NCBI RefSeq assembly: GCF_964656455.1
Contig: NC_135718.1
Location: 128,999,093 to 129,063,092, forward strand
Length of the DNA stretch: 64,000 bases
From: Halichoerus grypus
Taxonomy: Eukaryota > Chordata > Mammalia > Carnivora > Phocidae
Direction: 5' to 3'
Position 1 is the first letter of the stretch; the number at the start of each line of letters is the position of its first letter. This document shows, piece after piece, positions 1 to 10,000 of this stretch. Below the pieces are notes generated by a model. The model saw only the letters and a list, made by a program, of their open reading frames with translations. It was not told where the DNA came from and searched no databases. The translations under genes and the position numbers were made by a program.

Positions 1-286
1 CGGGGTAAGTGGGCGGGGCCCGGGCCGCACGCCCCGCCCCCCCGCCGCACGCCCCCCCCCCCCGCCGCTGCTCGCGCGCGCTGCCTCCCGCCCGGCCTGC
101 CCCCCTCTGCTTCCGCCGCTGCCGGGGCGCCTGGCGCTTGCAAGCTTGCGCTCACGCCTCTGCACCCCCTGGCCCCCCGGGACGACTCCCCGCTCACGGC
201 GCAATGCCTCTCTCTCTCCCTCTCTCTCTCTCTCAGCTCGCTCCCACTATCTCTACGGACACATGCTCTCCGCCTTTCGGGACTAG
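1..286 (+). CDS. PPFIA4: PPFIA4 (liprin-alpha-4), last two coding segments, 3' end only
   Basis: Liprin-alpha proteins are cytoplasmic scaffolds that organise presynaptic active zones and bind LAR-type receptor phosphatases. Only the extreme C-terminus is here. Bases 1-4 (cggg) end an exon at a strong donor (gtaagt from 5). A long pyrimidine tract and AG at 235-236 form the acceptor. The terminal coding segment is 237-283, with stop TAG at 284-286. In the phase set by the single carried-over G it reads ...RARSHYLYGHMLSAFRD-stop. Identity rests on this tail, which I associate with a liprin-alpha-4 terminus, and on position: in mammals PPFIA4 lies tail-to-tail with MYOG, as here. The tail lacks the VRTYSC PDZ-binding end known from other liprin-alphas, so it may be an isoform-specific end. 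The rest of the gene lies left of the window. Confidence 0.72.
   Translation, partial: GVSGRGPGRTPRPPAARPPPPPLLARAASRPACPPLLPPLPGRLALASLRSRLCTPWPPGTTPRSRRNASLSPSLSLSARSHYLYGHMLSAFRD
5..236 (+). other. last intron of PPFIA4, C-rich
   Basis: The intron opens with gtaagtgggc and closes with a (CT)-rich polypyrimidine tract directly before AG at 235-236. Its first 130 bases are nearly pure C/G with several runs of 7-12 C, so the opposite strand can form G-quadruplexes. An apparent open frame running from base 9 to 554 crosses this intron and the stop codon region in a different frame, and is not a gene. Confidence 0.7.
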
Positions 287-1376
287 CCACGGCCCCCAGG
301 GCCAGCGTCCTCCGGCTGGGTTTCACAGGCTCAGCTGGCCCTGGCCCCTCCTGCTCGTTCCCCGTCCTCTCACGGCTCCTAGTCTCGTCGGTGACTTTCC
401 AGTTGCCCTGGATCTCAGAATATACTCGTCCACCCCCTCGGCATCCCACTACCCTGAGTCCCACCGTGTGTCCTTTGTAAGTCTCTTGTGGCTGTGGCTG
501 GGTGTCCAAGTTGTCCGTGCTTGGGATTCTGCAGAAGGGACAGGACAGCAGTAGCCCAGGGCCGGGTGTGACTTCACCCTCCTTCTTCGGGACCTGGCCT
601 GGTCTGGACTGCGACCTGCACCAGAGACCGGGACATGTGCCAAGGGCTGGGGATGGCCCTTCCAAGAAAATGGCACTTCAGACTCTGCCTTGCTCAGGCT
701 CTTGGGCCTTCCGGTCCCTGTGCACATCCCAGCTGTCTGACATCTGGTTTCGGCACTCCCAGCGTCACCCCTTTCCCACCTCATCTCCACAAGGGCAGCT
801 CCTGTGTCCAGGACCTCTTTGGGGGCTGGGAGGCGCTGCAGAAGGCCCCGTTCTCTCTCAGGATGGTGAGGCTGGGGGAGGAGGAAGGCTAAGGTGGTGA
901 TTCCAGGCCCTTGCTTAAGATGAATCCCAAACGTGATTTGGGGAAAAATCTGAGAAAAATGGCCCCCTGAGCTTTGAGCCAAGGTTAAGGATGGGGAAAC
1001 TCTCAACCCTCCCGCCCAGGGAGAGGTGCAGGCCGGCCAGCTAGACGGAGAGCCAATGGCCTGTGTTAGTGTGAAGCTCCAAAGGCAGGGGGAATGCGTC
1101 CTGTCCTGCCCCAGCCATAAGGTGTACGGGAGAGCTGCTGTTGGGGCAGGGCTGGGGGCTTGTGTGGGGTCTTGGCTCTGGGGCAGAAGAGAACTACCCA
1201 GGCACTGACCACTCTGCTCCCAGTATTCCTTCCCTGCTGTCCTCCTCTGCCCTACCTCTTTAGTAATCCAGCCCCTAAGAATATACACGATGGGTGGATT
1301 GAAGATACATTGACCTCCAAATCAGATTTGGGAAAAGGTAGTGTGAGGCTCTCTTCCCCTGATCTCTTGGGAAGAA

Positions 1377-1382
1377 AATAAA
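1377..1382 (+). terminator. possible proximal polyadenylation signal of PPFIA4
   Basis: AATAAA on the gene's strand, about 1.1 kb after the stop codon. No strong GT-rich downstream element follows, so use is uncertain. Confidence 0.3.
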
Positions 1383-2562
1383 GCTTCCCCTTCCGTGAGT
1401 CTTATCCCAGGTCCAGGAAATCCAATGTTGGTGAAGGCCATCACTCTCCTGCTTGCCCTTAAATCTCCCACTCCTTGTTCAGGGCTCTTTTGGTGTGCAG
1501 GGACTGCCTCCTCCAGAAATTCCGGAGACCCCCCCCCCCCCAGCCTCCATCATTTTAATTGCTTTCCTCAGCTGCTTGGTGGCAACCGGGGCTTAGGGAT
1601 AGAGGTCCCGGTTTTGTCGGAATGTCATTCCCAAGAAACCCCTCCTCCTTAGCCACTTCCTCATCCTGCCAAAATGCCTGGAAGTGTTGGGACCCAAGTT
1701 CAGGGTGAGGTGATGGACCCCAGTGAGAGGAGAGGAAGAGTATCTGGAGCAGGTTTCCTGGAGAAGCGCCGGGGCCGAGCCTTCCTACCGGTGGCTGAGC
1801 AGCTGGTTTGCAACCTGATCGACTTGGGTTCTGGGCAGGGGCTCGGCTAGCAGGTGGGATAGTGGGTCAGAGCACCCTGGCCAGAAGGAGTGATGGAGCG
1901 ATGCCAGGGCTTGGAGGTGCCAGGGCTTGGAGCCTTCTGCTGTTTTTCAGTAGAGAAGAGGTCCACCCGTGGTGGGGCCGAGGGGGCTCCCCAGGTGTGG
2001 GCACGGCAGTCAGCTGCTCTGATTCTCCCTCATTGTTCCTGGCCCTCGCTGCCCAGCAGGCTGCTGCGAACGGAGCTGGAGGCGTTCTTGAGCAGCAAAT
2101 GAGTTGGATGGAGAGAAAAGGCCCCTATCCCTGGGTAATGGATATTAGGATTATGGAGAAACCCCAGTTTCCTAAGATTGGTGGAGTTGGGGACCACCAG
2201 GCCCTCTGTCTGCATCCGGGCACTTTTGATGGACTGGCCAAGTGGGAGATTCAGCCCCAGCTTTTCCTCCACAACTTCACCCCGTCATGGTTGGCCATGT
2301 ACCTGGGTCTATTCAGGGCATCCTGGGGAGTATTGCAGGGAGGTGACGGACAAGAGAATTCGTGATACAGTGATGGAAGGCTGTTATCCTGGTGTCTCCC
2401 TTGCCTCACAGTCAGTGTAGTTTTGGAGAGTCGCCAGTGCCCCGAACCCCCCTCACCAGCCTCCTGTATCTTGTCGGTTCCCTTCTCAGTACTGTACCGG
2501 CTCAGTGCATCAGGAATGGGTGTGCGGGTGTGGATGAGTGTGAGTGTGGGTGTGTACGTATC

Positions 2563-2568
2563 AATAAA
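2563..2568 (+). terminator. PPFIA4: distal polyadenylation signal of PPFIA4
   Basis: AATAAA in the context tatcaataaacagcctgg, followed by likely cleavage around 2580-2590 and a T-rich stretch just after. The ~4.4-kb gap from here to the MYOG 3' end fits the tight tail-to-tail arrangement of these genes in other mammals, as I remember it. Confidence 0.7.
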
Positions 2569-2589
2569 CAGCCTGGTTTTAAGACAACC

Positions 2590-3370
2590 TACACATGGCT
2601 CTGGTCTTTTTTTTTTTTTAAACTTAGAGCTCAGCTGACCTGTCCAGCTTCCTCCACAGTCCTCTGGGAAGTAAACATCCGAGTTTTAAAGACATAAAGT
2701 CCGGAACCTTCTGTTTACTTACCTAACTATGGGATTGCTAGAAAGGCTGATGTTTAGGTTGCTTGTGCCAAGGGAATTAGGAAAAGGAGTGAGGAGCCCT
2801 GATGCTGGGCTTGATTTCTTCCTCTTCTTCCTCTCTACTCACCTGGTCCAGCTCCGCCCTCCTCCTGGCCTTTCACAAGGCTCCCAGGGCCACTGCCCCT
2901 CCACGGCCCCTGCTCAGATCACCCCTCGGCTCACGCTGCAGCAGCCCCCTCTGCCTGTCAATCAGAGGCCCACCCCCTCCATGTAGCGTGACGGGCTGCC
3001 TGTGACTTGGCTCTGGCGCCCCCTCACTCACCAGTCTGAGTCCACCAAACTCAGAAACGTCGGTCCCTCAGCCCCATCACCAGAAGGCAACACGAGTGCC
3101 TCTCGCCTTCCCTTTGCAGCAACGAACCTTCCAGACCCACTTGGAGCATCACCTGGGAGGCATGACCAGGCCCTCCCCAGCCGAATTAGATAAGCAACGA
3201 CCCTTTGCTCCCTGGCACTCTGCACCCCACCATGCTAGGCAGCCTTTCTCCTCGTCCGTTCCCACAGGGGGCTGTGAGGAAGGCCCTTGGGTCTGTCTTA
3301 TTGATCTTCGGGTCCCTAGATGGACACACTCGAGTGAATAAATGAATCAACCTTATCTCAGAGGGTTTTT
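2590..3370. other. intergenic, nothing recognised
   Basis: Between the PPFIA4 polyadenylation site and a MIR relic. Pyrimidine-rich near 2815-2950. Short open frames overlap on both strands without recognisable content. Confidence 0.5.
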
Positions 3371-3600
3371 AGGAGGATTATTATTAAGGTAAAATTTATT
3401 GGGAACTATTATGTGCCAGATACCGTTTAAGCATGCTCAATGTATTAGCTCATTTAATCCTCACAGCCCTGAGATGTGTTATCTTGGCTGTTTTGCAGAA
3501 CAGGAAATTGTAAGGCTCAGACCACACAGCTGGTGAGAGACAGATGTAGGTTCCCAAGCTAAGTCTTCTGACTGCAGTGCTTGTCCTTTTACTACAATAT
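3371..3600 (-). repeat. MIR SINE relic
   Basis: Reads as the reverse complement of the MIR consensus: 'aactattatgtgccag', 'ctcatttaatcctcacagcc', and the 3' 'ctgactgcagtgcttg' that matches the MIR head. Heavily diverged, as expected for this ancient mammalian family. Confidence 0.75.
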
Positions 3601-4734
3601 GTATGTTAGAACTTCTGACCCAACGCCAGGACTGCCTACCAAATGTTACTTGCTTCTCTCTCTCTCTCTTTTATTTGCTTCTGTTTTAAGTGAGCTCAAG
3701 CCTCTGCCCCTTGGCCCCCCTGCCCCAGCTCCCTTTCCCAAACCCACACTCATGTGGCACTTGGCTTCTGTGGACTACGTTTCTTCTGCTCACCTAAATT
3801 GTGGATTCCTTGAGAGCAGCATAATACACCAAATCCTTTCCAGGGCTACCACTGTCCCAAACACTGATGGCACAGGGTGGCAGGGTCCATGGGCACAGGT
3901 GACAGGATGGGAGCAAGACAAGGCAACCTGTGACCCAGGAAGGGCACACAGAGGAGGGAAGGTGCTGGCCTAGTGCCTGCAAGCCTCTGGGGGTCCCTTC
4001 CCACCCACTCCACGGAGGTAGAATTGACCAGCCGTGGTGACCAGCTAGCTACAGGATGAGATCTGAAAGAATCCAGAAAAACTTTTTTTTTGGATTGAAA
4101 ACTGTTTCCCAGTGTTGCCATCCACTGGGATGGGGAATGTGGAAGGAGCGAGCGTACGTGGAAATGTGAGTTTAGTTATAGACATGCTGAACTTGAGATG
4201 AGACCCCAACATCATGTTTCTGTTAGCGTTTGTAGAAAAGAAAGAAGATTCTAGATTTCTTTTCTAGAGCACTTTCCTTTGCCTCCCTTAGGAATGTTCC
4301 AGGCAGAGTGAGAGGCAGAGTCTGTGTCTGGTGGTTGCCTGTGGCTGGGAGGAGAGGCAAAGCCAGAATTGCCATGGGGTGGAGATTTGGGGTTCCCACC
4401 CAGGCCTGGCCTATGGGTCCTTAGCCAAGACCCCAGCCAAACCTGGAACCTTCAGTCCTTCTTGAGCTTTGGTGCACCACCGGGCACCTCAGCTCCAGCC
4501 TGGAGCCCAGAAGCCAGGAAGTCAGACAAGTCCAAGGGATGTGACATGTTGGTGATAGGGTTCTATCCATGCAACAGACGCCTGATTTGAGGGGGCTCCT
4601 CTCCTCTCACCTTCCATTGTCCCCCCTCCACCTCCTTCTCCAGGTGTTCCTACCAGCTACTATACCGGCATCACTGAAATCGTTTTCCAGCTGACCAGAT
4701 AGATGACCTTGAGAAGTTGGATACCTAAGCAACC
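3601..4734. other. intergenic, nothing recognised
   Basis: Ordinary mixed-composition sequence. No gene, RNA or clear repeat seen. Short open frames on both strands carry no family signature. Confidence 0.4.
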
Positions 4735-5060
4735 AATGGTACTTGAAGCAACAAATAGTACTGGAAGCAGTCTGCAGTTCACGCTAATTAGCTAAACACT
4801 CTAAGAAGTTCCTATTTACACACTGACAACTGGGATGCCAATTCCCAGTAATTCTTATCTTTACGTTCTAGAGGACGTAAAGTCCATTATTAGGTAACAT
4901 TTGATTAACCCGGTTTGATTTATTGCAGGTACTTCCACTGGCGACCGGATTTAAGCTAATTTCCCTAAAGAACTACCACTCATTATTCATTAATTGGAGT
5001 CTTATCTGTAATTTAATTGTGAAGGCTAAGCATTTATTTTAGGAAAGGCTCAGTGCTTTG
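4735..5060. promoter_or_regulatory. AT-rich block with clustered homeodomain-type motifs (candidate conserved element)
   Basis: Unlike its GC-rich surroundings, this block is dense in TAAT cores: gctaattagctaa near 4785, taattctt near 4849, gctaatttcc near 4955, attcattaattgg near 4985 and taatttaattg near 5011. It has no repeat-family signature that I can identify. It lies about 2 kb beyond the MYOG 3' end and 2.2 kb past PPFIA4. The look is of a non-coding regulatory element; function is inference only. Confidence 0.35.
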
Positions 5061-7029
5061 ATGACAGTCGTTTATTCTGTGCAAATAATGGGTGAGGTTG
5101 GGCTTCCATTTGGCAAAGTTTGCTGTTCACACCTTTGAGATCCCAGCAGCTTGTCGCTCTGGTGGGAAGCTTAAGGACTTAAAGACCAAAGAAAAAATAG
5201 GTAGACAATGGCCACCCCTGACAATGATCAGGAACAGTTGACCCTGATGGCCATTACTGAGGACTGTTCATTCTAACCAGGTTAGGAATATGAACCTCAG
5301 TTTCCAATTGACGTGATGAGTGAAGAAGAATAAACTTAGAAAATATGTCAGCCACTCCAGAGCCTATCAGCTGTGTAGTAGAGACGAGTACGCTTGTCCT
5401 TTACTGCCCCTAGCTCCCCAGTGAGAAGCAGGGCAACTGAAGGTGGTGGGATTGTATCCACCTAGGAGCTTGGGAGGCACCAGGGACAGAGGAAATGAAC
5501 TTGAGGGGAGCAGACCCCCCCCCTTTGAATGTGTAGTTTAGTGTTTTTAGTGGATAGTAAGGGAGTGAATGTAGACTTGAGAGCCAAGGTGTTGCACCCA
5601 GGCTTGTGGGGATCTCCTCATCTCCAAGGGCAGTGAGTCAGGGGGAGCTAAGAGTCATGCAAATGACATAGGTATTCCTCTCCGGCCCTTCCAAGAAGGT
5701 GAGACTGTAAACACAGGGACACAGACTCAAGAAGAAAACCCCACAGATAGGGCAGATGAAGCCAGTCTGTGACTCCCAATAGGCCTAACCCTGACTGGTT
5801 GTTGGAGACAAATAGGCCCCGGGGCGGGGGGGCTGCTCCCTTCTGCACCCTTACCTTGGTCTGTGAGCCTACTCTGGGGCTTCCTCCTTCTCTTCCTTAG
5901 GCAGAGTTTCTGGGAGTGGGGAGTTGACAGCCCTCTTCAGGAGCAAGTCTGGAGGGCAGATATGGGAGAGATGGTCCCGCTAAGCCCAGAGCAAGTGCAG
6001 AATGGGTCCCAGAGCCTGGAAGGTTAAACTGGGCGAAGTCCCAAACAGGGGCCCGGAAGAATTGGGTGGGGGCTAGAATGTATCACGCTCCGAATCCCCA
6101 GACTTCTGTAATGATTCTGAAACTTATAATTTGTAAGAAATCAGACAAATTCAGCCTAAAGCAGTTGGAGTTAATAAAATTTTTAGTAGATGTTCATGGT
6201 CCATTCAAATTCTAGCTCCTGCTATCTCCCCAGCTAGTCCTTATGTAATTTATGTCCAGAATCTTCTCAATTTTCCACCCACCTTCTCCCTTCAGCCAGT
6301 AGTTGGAAGATACAGCATCCCATGAAGAGAACCCCAGCTTCTCTTCCTTTGATTGTTCTTTGTGAGGCCCTCCCTCTGCCCCCAGCAGAACTGCCTTCAT
6401 CCTCTGAACTGTGGGCAGGGGGCCAGGATCCCCTTCAGCCTGGAGAGATGGAAGGGTGTGGCGAGGGGGACATGCTGGTTGGCCTGCAGGGAATGGACAG
6501 TGTCTGACCTCAATCACGCTGATTTATTCACCTCCCACTTTCCTGCAGGGCCCCTGGTAATGTCACACCAGAGGAGAGGCAGGGATTAGGGAGGGGAAAC
6601 CCACAAATTCCCACTCTACAACCCCGCCTGCTGGTGGTGGGATGAGTGCTGGCCAGAGAGCATGTTCATTAGTTGGAAGGGACTGGACCTCTTGGGATTT
6701 AAGACGGAGCACATAGACTGTTGCAGTGCCCATGAGTAAGGAAGCGTGCCACAGAATGCTGGCCAGGCTTTCCTCTGGATCTCGAGGTGTTTGTGGATCT
6801 GGTCTTCACCCAGCCGGTGGACCACACCCAGCTTCCTTCATGGTGGTAAAAAGAGCAGGGTTCCCAGCACCTGGTGACCACCAGCAAGATAGCTGCTCAG
6901 CTATCTTTTGGAGCTGCTTTTGGAACCCTACCAGGTCCAGTCCTTAGGAGGCACCTGAGGGGGTTGTCTGCACCACCGAGGGGGAGGGGCAGGAGCGGCG
7001 GCCACCCCCTCCCTCCACATCATCACAGA
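5061..7029. other. intergenic between PPFIA4 and MYOG 3' ends
   Basis: No gene seen. Short open frames occur near 6200-6600 and 6600-6950 on both strands, with shadows in other frames and no domain content. Confidence 0.45.
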
Positions 7030-7032
7030 CGC

Positions 7033-7791
7033 TCTTCTAGCACCCAGTCTTTATTCATTTTTTAAAAAAGAAATCCAAATAAGTTAGCAAAAAAAAAAAA
7101 AAAATTACAAAACAATGTCAAAACCACACAATGCTTAGTTAAGAAAAGAAACTACCCCGAGAGCCCCTGCCCCCCTCCCTGCCTATCCCTGGCAACTTGT
7201 GCACAGGAGACCTTGGTCAGATGGCGGCTTTACAAACAACACAAAACATAAAACCACTGGAAGGTTCCCAGGATTCACTGCAAAAGCTTGGCCCCCCAGG
7301 GACTTGGGAACAGAGGATTGTTCCTCTCCCTTTCTTCTCCCTCGATTCAGGGCAGGCCCAGCCCAGCCGCTGGCATCGGGAAGAGACAAGAACAGGAGAT
7401 GTACACAGCCCGTCCTGCTCAGGACACTGTCTTCAGCTCTCAGACTGTTTCTCTTGAGGGGGTGGAATTGGCTGCATTATGAACAAAGGGAAGCTCCTGA
7501 GTTTGCCCCCCTGACGGGGCCCACGCGAGGGGCACTCTGGTCCCCTGCTTTATCTCCCTGGAAACAGGATGCTCCTTGCTGTAAGGAGTCAGCTAAATGA
7601 GAGCATCCATTCCCTCTCTGGGTGGCGAGTTAACCTTATATGGAGGAGGAAGGGGCTAGTCTGGCATTTGGCAGCCCCAGGGCTGGCTTTCTGGCATCAG
7701 GACAGCCTGGCTTAGGAAGCCCGTGCTGCCGAGGTGGTGGCATCTGTGGCCAGTGTGGGGGTCCCACGGACACCCGGCCTGGCAGACGGTC
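7033..7791 (-). other. MYOG: MYOG 3' untranslated region
   Basis: Follows the TGA at 7792-7794 on the minus strand. Polyadenylation signal AATAAA reads on the minus strand at 7055-7050, so cleavage is expected near 7033. Contains a 16-base A run on the plus strand (7089-7104), which is a U16 tract in the mRNA. Length, about 760 bases, is normal for this gene. Confidence 0.8.
7050..7055 (-). terminator. MYOG: MYOG polyadenylation signal
   Basis: TTTATT on the plus strand is AATAAA on the minus strand, in the context tgaataaagactgggtg, about 740 bases past the stop codon. Confidence 0.8.
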
Positions 7792-7913
7792 TCAGTTAGG
7801 TATGGTTTCATCTGGAAAGGCCACAGAGACATCTTCCACTGTGATGCTGTCCACAATGGAGGTGAGAGAGTGCAGGTTGTGAGCATCCGTAGGGTCAGCT
7901 GTGAGCAGGTGAT
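7792..7913 (-). CDS. MYOG: MYOG coding exon 3 (residues 185-224)
   Basis: Acceptor CTTACAG precedes 7913. Reads [16 protein letters not shown]... and finishes DETIPN before TGA (7794-7792). Carries the amphipathic helix III needed for full transactivation at some promoters. Human myogenin, as I remember it, ends DETMPN; Ile here is a conservative change. Confidence 0.95.
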
Positions 7914-9833
7914 CTGTAAGGAGAAGGGGGGAGGATGTTACCTGGGTGACGAAGGGGGTCTCAAGACCCAGGACAGGGAGTGAGCTCTTTGGGGCTGGCA
8001 CAGGTTTTCCCAGACAGATAGGTGAACAAAACTCAAGAATCCTACTCCCCAGCCCATGCCTTTCCCAGTGCCATGCGTGTGTGCACTGAACGCGTGTGCC
8101 TCCTCTCCGAACTCCCCTAGTTGGGTTAGAATTTGAAAGCAGCTACTCCGAGGTGGAGCCAGGATGGCATATCCTGGAGACTGGAACTGCCCTTTGCTGG
8201 CCCAGTCGTGCTGCACTGACTCAGCAATTCCCAGGGACCCCTGGGGCAGAGACATTCTCCTCTCCATGGAGAAGGTCAGGCCCCAGGCACGGGCTGGGGA
8301 GCTGTAGGAGGCCTAGACTGATCCTTAGCTGGTCAAGGTCTCGAGGAGGCATAGGGCCTTGCGGCCCACCATTTGGGGCCCTGGGTTCAGCAGTTCCCTG
8401 GAGAGACCAAAGGAAGAGGGCTGGAGCAGAAGTAAGGTAAAAGGAGACAACTGGGCCTAGAGACAGGCTGATGGGGTTGAGCCAAAGTTCTGAGGGTGAG
8501 GGTCTCACTTACCCCCTGTGTTGGGGCCAAACTCCAGTGTGCTGCCCCACTCTGGACTGCAGGAGGCGCTGTGGGAGCTGCATTCACTGGGCACCTGCAA
8601 GACAGGGTGAAGGCCCAAGGTCAGAGCACAGGCCATTTTTGGTGGTGTCTCTCTGTCCAGTTCCAATGAGCAAAAGCTCCCATTGTGGGGTTGGAGGGTG
8701 GCATGTAAGCTGCAGCCCTCCAGCCCAGGGCACCCCCAGCCTCAGGATCTTCACAATCAGCAACTTTCATGCCCCCGCCTGGCCACAGGAGCCCCTGCTT
8801 CCAGGCCTTTCCTGTCCTCCATCCTGGGTGGTGATTCTGTCCTGGTAGGACACCCAGGATAAAGGGGTCCCTGGTTTTCCTGACCCTAGGATAAGGGTGG
8901 AGGATAAGGGTGAAGGAAGCAAGTGCAGGCTGGCTGGGGCTCTGGGAGAGACACTGGGTAGGTGTTCTCTCTGCTCAGCCACATACACAGGATGGTGTGG
9001 GGTGGGGGCTACAAAGCGGCACTTGGCCACTTTCAGGCCCCATCCCCAGGCGCTGGGATTAATTCTCACTCCCACCCAGGCTGACTCTGGACTTGCTTTT
9101 GGATCCCTCCTTCGGTCCTCTGCCACCCCCCTCCACATCTGCTTCTCCCCACTGCCTTTAGCTTGGCCTGAAAGGACAAAGGGACACCGGAGGTCAACTG
9201 GACAGCCCAGCTCTGACAAAGGAGGGGGTCCTGTGGCCCCTGTAAGATCCCACCTGCCACCTACTCCAACTCTCTGACCGAGCCCCACACAGGGGTCCCC
9301 AGGCCGTCCAGGTGCCTCCTGTGCCCCTCCCCCTGGGGCACCTGGGTGGGACAGCCACTTACCCCTGGCTGGGGCCCGCCCCCGCCTCGGTAGCGGAGGT
9401 CCCGCTCTTCCTGGTTGAGGGAGCTGAGCAGGGCCTGCAGGCGCTCGATGTACTGGATGGCGCTGCGCAGGATCTCCACCTTGGGCAGCCGCTGGTTGGG
9501 GTTGAGCAGGGTGCTCCTCTTCAGGGCCTCGAAGGCCTCATTCACCTTCTTGAGCCTGCGCTTCTCCCTCAGTGTGGCCGCACGCCGCCGGTCCACTGAC
9601 ACCGACTTCCTCTTACACACCTTGCACGCCCACGGCAGGCACTGGCCCAGGCAGTGCTCGGGGGTCCCCAGCCCCTTGTCCTCGAGGGGCCCTCGGGCCT
9701 CGGGGCTCAGGCTGAGCTCAGTCCGCTCGTAGCCTGGCGGCTCGAAGGCCTGGAGGTGGACGGGCAGGTAGTTCTCCCCGTCATAGAAGTGGGGTTCCTG
9801 GTAGAAGTAGGGGGATGTCTCATAGAGCTCCAT
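7792..9833 (-). CDS. MYOG: MYOG, myogenin, complete three-exon gene
   Basis: Nuclear myogenic bHLH transcription factor. It pairs with E proteins, binds CANNTG E-boxes and drives terminal muscle differentiation. Coding exons are 9833-9363 (471 bp), 8594-8513 (82 bp) and 7913-7792 (122 bp), joined by GT-AG introns; the total is exactly 224 codons plus stop, the usual family length. The start at 9833 ([12 protein letters not shown]) is chosen because it is the known myogenin N-terminus. The open frame continues upstream to an ATG at 9908, but that ATG overlaps the TATA box and should not be transcribed. Visible domains: the PBX-contact motif [10 protein letters not shown] (residues 67-76), basic region and helix-loop-helix (about 81-132, with [20 protein letters not shown]) and the C-terminal helix III segment (about 190-210). 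No frameshift or internal stop. Convergent with PPFIA4 and divergent from ADORA1. Confidence 0.97.
7914..8512 (-). other. MYOG intron 2
   Basis: 599-bp GT-AG intron with no repeat or embedded gene recognised. Confidence 0.9.
8513..8594 (-). CDS. MYOG: MYOG coding exon 2 (residues 158-184 plus one base)
   Basis: Opens after acceptor CTTGCAG (8600-8595 side) with [12 protein letters not shown] and ends ...EFGPNTG plus a single G before GTAAGT (8512-8507). An 82-bp middle exon is the usual myogenin arrangement. Confidence 0.95.
8595..9362 (-). other. MYOG intron 1
   Basis: 768-bp GT-AG intron with no SINEC or other insertion. Open frames here (for example 8767-9288, minus) run through intron sequence and are not exons. 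Confidence 0.9.
9363..9833 (-). CDS. MYOG: MYOG coding exon 1 (residues 1-157)
   Basis: Holds the N-terminal activation region, the PBX-contact motif and the entire bHLH domain. It ends ...GGGGPQPG at donor GTAAGT (9362-9357, minus strand), phase 0. It is GC-rich and CpG-bearing relative to the introns. Confidence 0.96.
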
Positions 9834-9879
9834 GGGGTCGGAAAAGCCTTGTTCCTGCCACTGGCCCCCAAGCTCCTGC

Positions 9880-10000
9880 AGCCCCTCACGCCAACTGCTG
9901 GGTGCCATTTAAACCCTCCCTGCTGGCATGGAACCAGAGATAAATATAGCCAATGCCGCAGAAACCTGAGCCCCCCCTAAGCTGTTGCTGCACATCAAGA
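9880..10000 (-). promoter_or_regulatory. MYOG: MYOG core promoter: E-box, TATA, MEF2, MEF3/SIX, PBX-like sites
   Basis: Reading the minus strand toward the gene: TTGATGTG (9998-9991, PBX/MEIS-like) beside the non-canonical E-box-like stretch CAACAGCTTA (about 9987-9978); TCAGGTTTC (9969-9961, MEF3 site for SIX proteins); CTATATTTAT (9949-9940, MEF2 site); TTTAAA (9913-9908, TATA box); CAGTTG (9897-9892, E-box). This order and spacing match the well-studied mouse myogenin promoter. The transcription start is expected near 9880, about 30 bases past the TATA box, giving a ~47-base 5' UTR. Site identities are read from sequence; functions come from published work on rodent Myog. Confidence 0.88.

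Larger units (their letters stand above)
287..2588 (+). other. PPFIA4: PPFIA4 3' untranslated region
   Basis: About 2.3 kb follow the TAG at 284-286 with no further convincing coding exon. It ends at the AATAAA at 2563-2568. A GT-rich stretch (about 2518-2558) precedes the signal and a T-run (about 2608-2619) follows it. The UTR has a C11 run near 1530. An upstream AATAAA at 1377-1382 could give a shorter transcript. Antisense open frames across this UTR (for example 449-1288, minus) show no recognisable domain. A short frame ending LLRTELEAFLSSK before TGA at 2100-2102 follows an AG acceptor-like site near 2057 but resembles no liprin terminus that I know. Confidence 0.65.

Noticed and set aside
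9..554. 181-codon plus-strand open frame at the window start
   Set aside because: It crosses the PPFIA4 last intron, acceptor and stop codon in a different frame. Its length comes from C-rich composition.
449..1288. 279-codon minus-strand open frame
   Set aside because: It lies antisense to the PPFIA4 3' UTR, with no recognisable domain, promoter or splice logic.
2057..2102. Acceptor-like site followed by ...RLLRTELEAFLSSK-stop
   Set aside because: It resembles no liprin-alpha end that I know, and the SAFRD stop at 284-286 already fits the preceding donor in phase.
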